DNA of 64,000 bases, taken from the NCBI RefSeq assembly GCF_009936215.1, contig NZ_AP019551.1, forward strand, positions 186,001 to 250,000, written 5' to 3'. Within the stretch, counting starts at the first letter, position 1. Each line of letters opens with the position of its first letter. The translations under genes were made by a program, and so were the position numbers. Under the pieces are notes generated by a model. It made no database searches. It was not told where the DNA came from and saw only the letters and a program-made list of their open reading frames with translations. This DNA is from Athalassotoga saccharophila (GTDB taxonomy: Bacteria > Thermotogota > Thermotogae > Mesoaciditogales > Mesoaciditogaceae). Below, in pieces: positions 63,533 to 64,000 of this stretch.

Positions 63533-64000
63533 TCACCTCTTAATTTCCATAATGTCACCTATTCCAAAAGGAATAAAGGTGTAATCTTTGGTGAATCTTT
63601 TGAAATCTCTGAATGTCCCGGGTCCTACGAATTCGTCTTTGAGAATATTTGCAATCCAGTTTGGCCCCATAAGGTTGAAAAGCGTCGTCGATGCGATGAC
63701 TTTTATCTCGTTTTCTCCTTCTTTGATAAGTTCTGTGACATCAAACACGTATGACTTCCAGTACTTCACGCCCGAAGACTTTTCGTTCACGTACAATTCA
63801 ACATAGGCAGCGTTAACGTCTGTCAATTCCAAATAAACTTTGTCCTTTGATTTTGATTGGATTTTCAACTTTCCACTGAATTCGGTCTTACCCGCATAAA
63901 AAGGATATCCTGATTTTGTCAGATTCAATCCTATCTTTTTCGATTTTCCATCTATTGCGAATTCACCAAATCTTTCTCCTAAAACCTCAAAATCTCCAAT
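63533..64000 (-). CDS. C-terminal part of a glycoside hydrolase-like protein (cut by window edge)
   Basis: 155 codons of a frame that stays open to the end of the window, so the N-terminal part is missing. The visible part is a beta-sandwich, sugar-binding-type domain: VYLELTDVNAAYVELYVNEK, then SYVFDVTELIKEGENEIKV and STTLFNLMGPNW. This pattern closes GH2-like and alpha-L-rhamnosidase (GH106-like) enzymes. With RhaI and RhaB downstream, an alpha-L-rhamnosidase that frees rhamnose is the best guess. Its stop overlaps the upstream alternative start of rhaI. Confidence 0.65.
   Translation of the reverse strand: MGDFEVLGERFGEFAIDGKSKKIGLNLTKSGYPFYAGKTEFSGKLKIQSKSKDKVYLELTDVNAAYVELYVNEKSSGVKYWKSYVFDVTELIKEGENEIKVIASTTLFNLMGPNWIANILKDEFVGPGTFRDFKRFTKDYTFIPFGIGDIMEIKR

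Noticed and set aside
1-64000. CRISPR arrays, tRNA or rRNA genes, insertion sequences and prophage genes
   Set aside because: No regular direct repeats with spacers, no cloverleaf or rRNA-like text, and no transposase or phage motifs were found on either strand.

Overview
The window looks like a piece of chromosome from a thermophilic or moderately thermophilic anaerobe, most probably a member of the Thermotogota. This is an inference from AT-rich, tightly packed genes with AGA-rich codon use, solute-binding proteins with plain signal peptides and no lipobox, abundant TTG/GTG starts behind strong AGGAGGTG-type ribosome binding sites, a rhamnose isomerase of the RhaI type, and Etf-linked lactate metabolism. 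No rRNA, tRNA, insertion sequence or CRISPR array was seen. The right end is cut inside a gene.

Layout. 1-7672 (+): an overlapping cluster of a secreted TPR protein, a secreted beta-rich protein, a small DUF4911-like protein, a tandem-HAD phosphatase, a soluble histidine kinase, an HDOD protein and a cell-wall amidase-like protein whose zinc ligands are missing. 7667-12883 (-): a complete pyrBCKDFE operon for UMP synthesis. It sits behind a strong promoter, a 49-codon leader peptide and an intrinsic terminator lying inside the leader reading frame, an arrangement like the UTP-sensitive pyrBI attenuator of E. coli. 13034-14814 (+): a sulfide:quinone-reductase-like flavoprotein and MobA. 14792-26856 (-): a long operon for nucleoside uptake (BMP-type ABC transporter) and use (DeoC, Xpt, FchA, an HD protein), ending in a multi-cluster formate dehydrogenase and headed by an unknown membrane protein. 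26857-34242 (-): a class II glutamine amidotransferase, a DUF2007 protein, a Liv-type amino acid ABC transporter, a secreted PLD-family protein and a NUDIX protein.

34392-50587 (+): a peptide-use island. It opens with a sigma-54-type activator, then Dpp/Opp transporter genes (two permeases, one ATPase, three paralogous binding proteins), three metal-dependent amidohydrolases (two prolidase-like) and an APC permease. Two leaders in the island, before the first permease and before the third binding protein, each carry a short reading frame with a ribosome binding site followed by alternative hairpins and a terminator. The second has the full 1:2 / 2:3 / 3:4 topology of a translation-controlled attenuator.

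50610-54358 (-): a chemoreceptor with a C-terminal CZB zinc-binding domain, a possible 42-residue membrane protein, and a GAF/PAS/HD-GYP protein with a cysteine-rich sensor. 54608-64000 (-): a rhamnose-to-pyruvate module containing the end of a glycoside hydrolase-like protein, RhaI isomerase, rhamnulokinase, LarA-type lactate racemase, lactaldehyde dehydrogenase, and EtfB-EtfA-lactate dehydrogenase. A GC-rich intergenic repeat flanks the aldehyde dehydrogenase gene in inverted orientation.

Together the window describes a heterotroph that scavenges nucleosides, peptides and amino acids, ferments deoxysugars through lactate, and controls several of these operons by structured RNA leaders.
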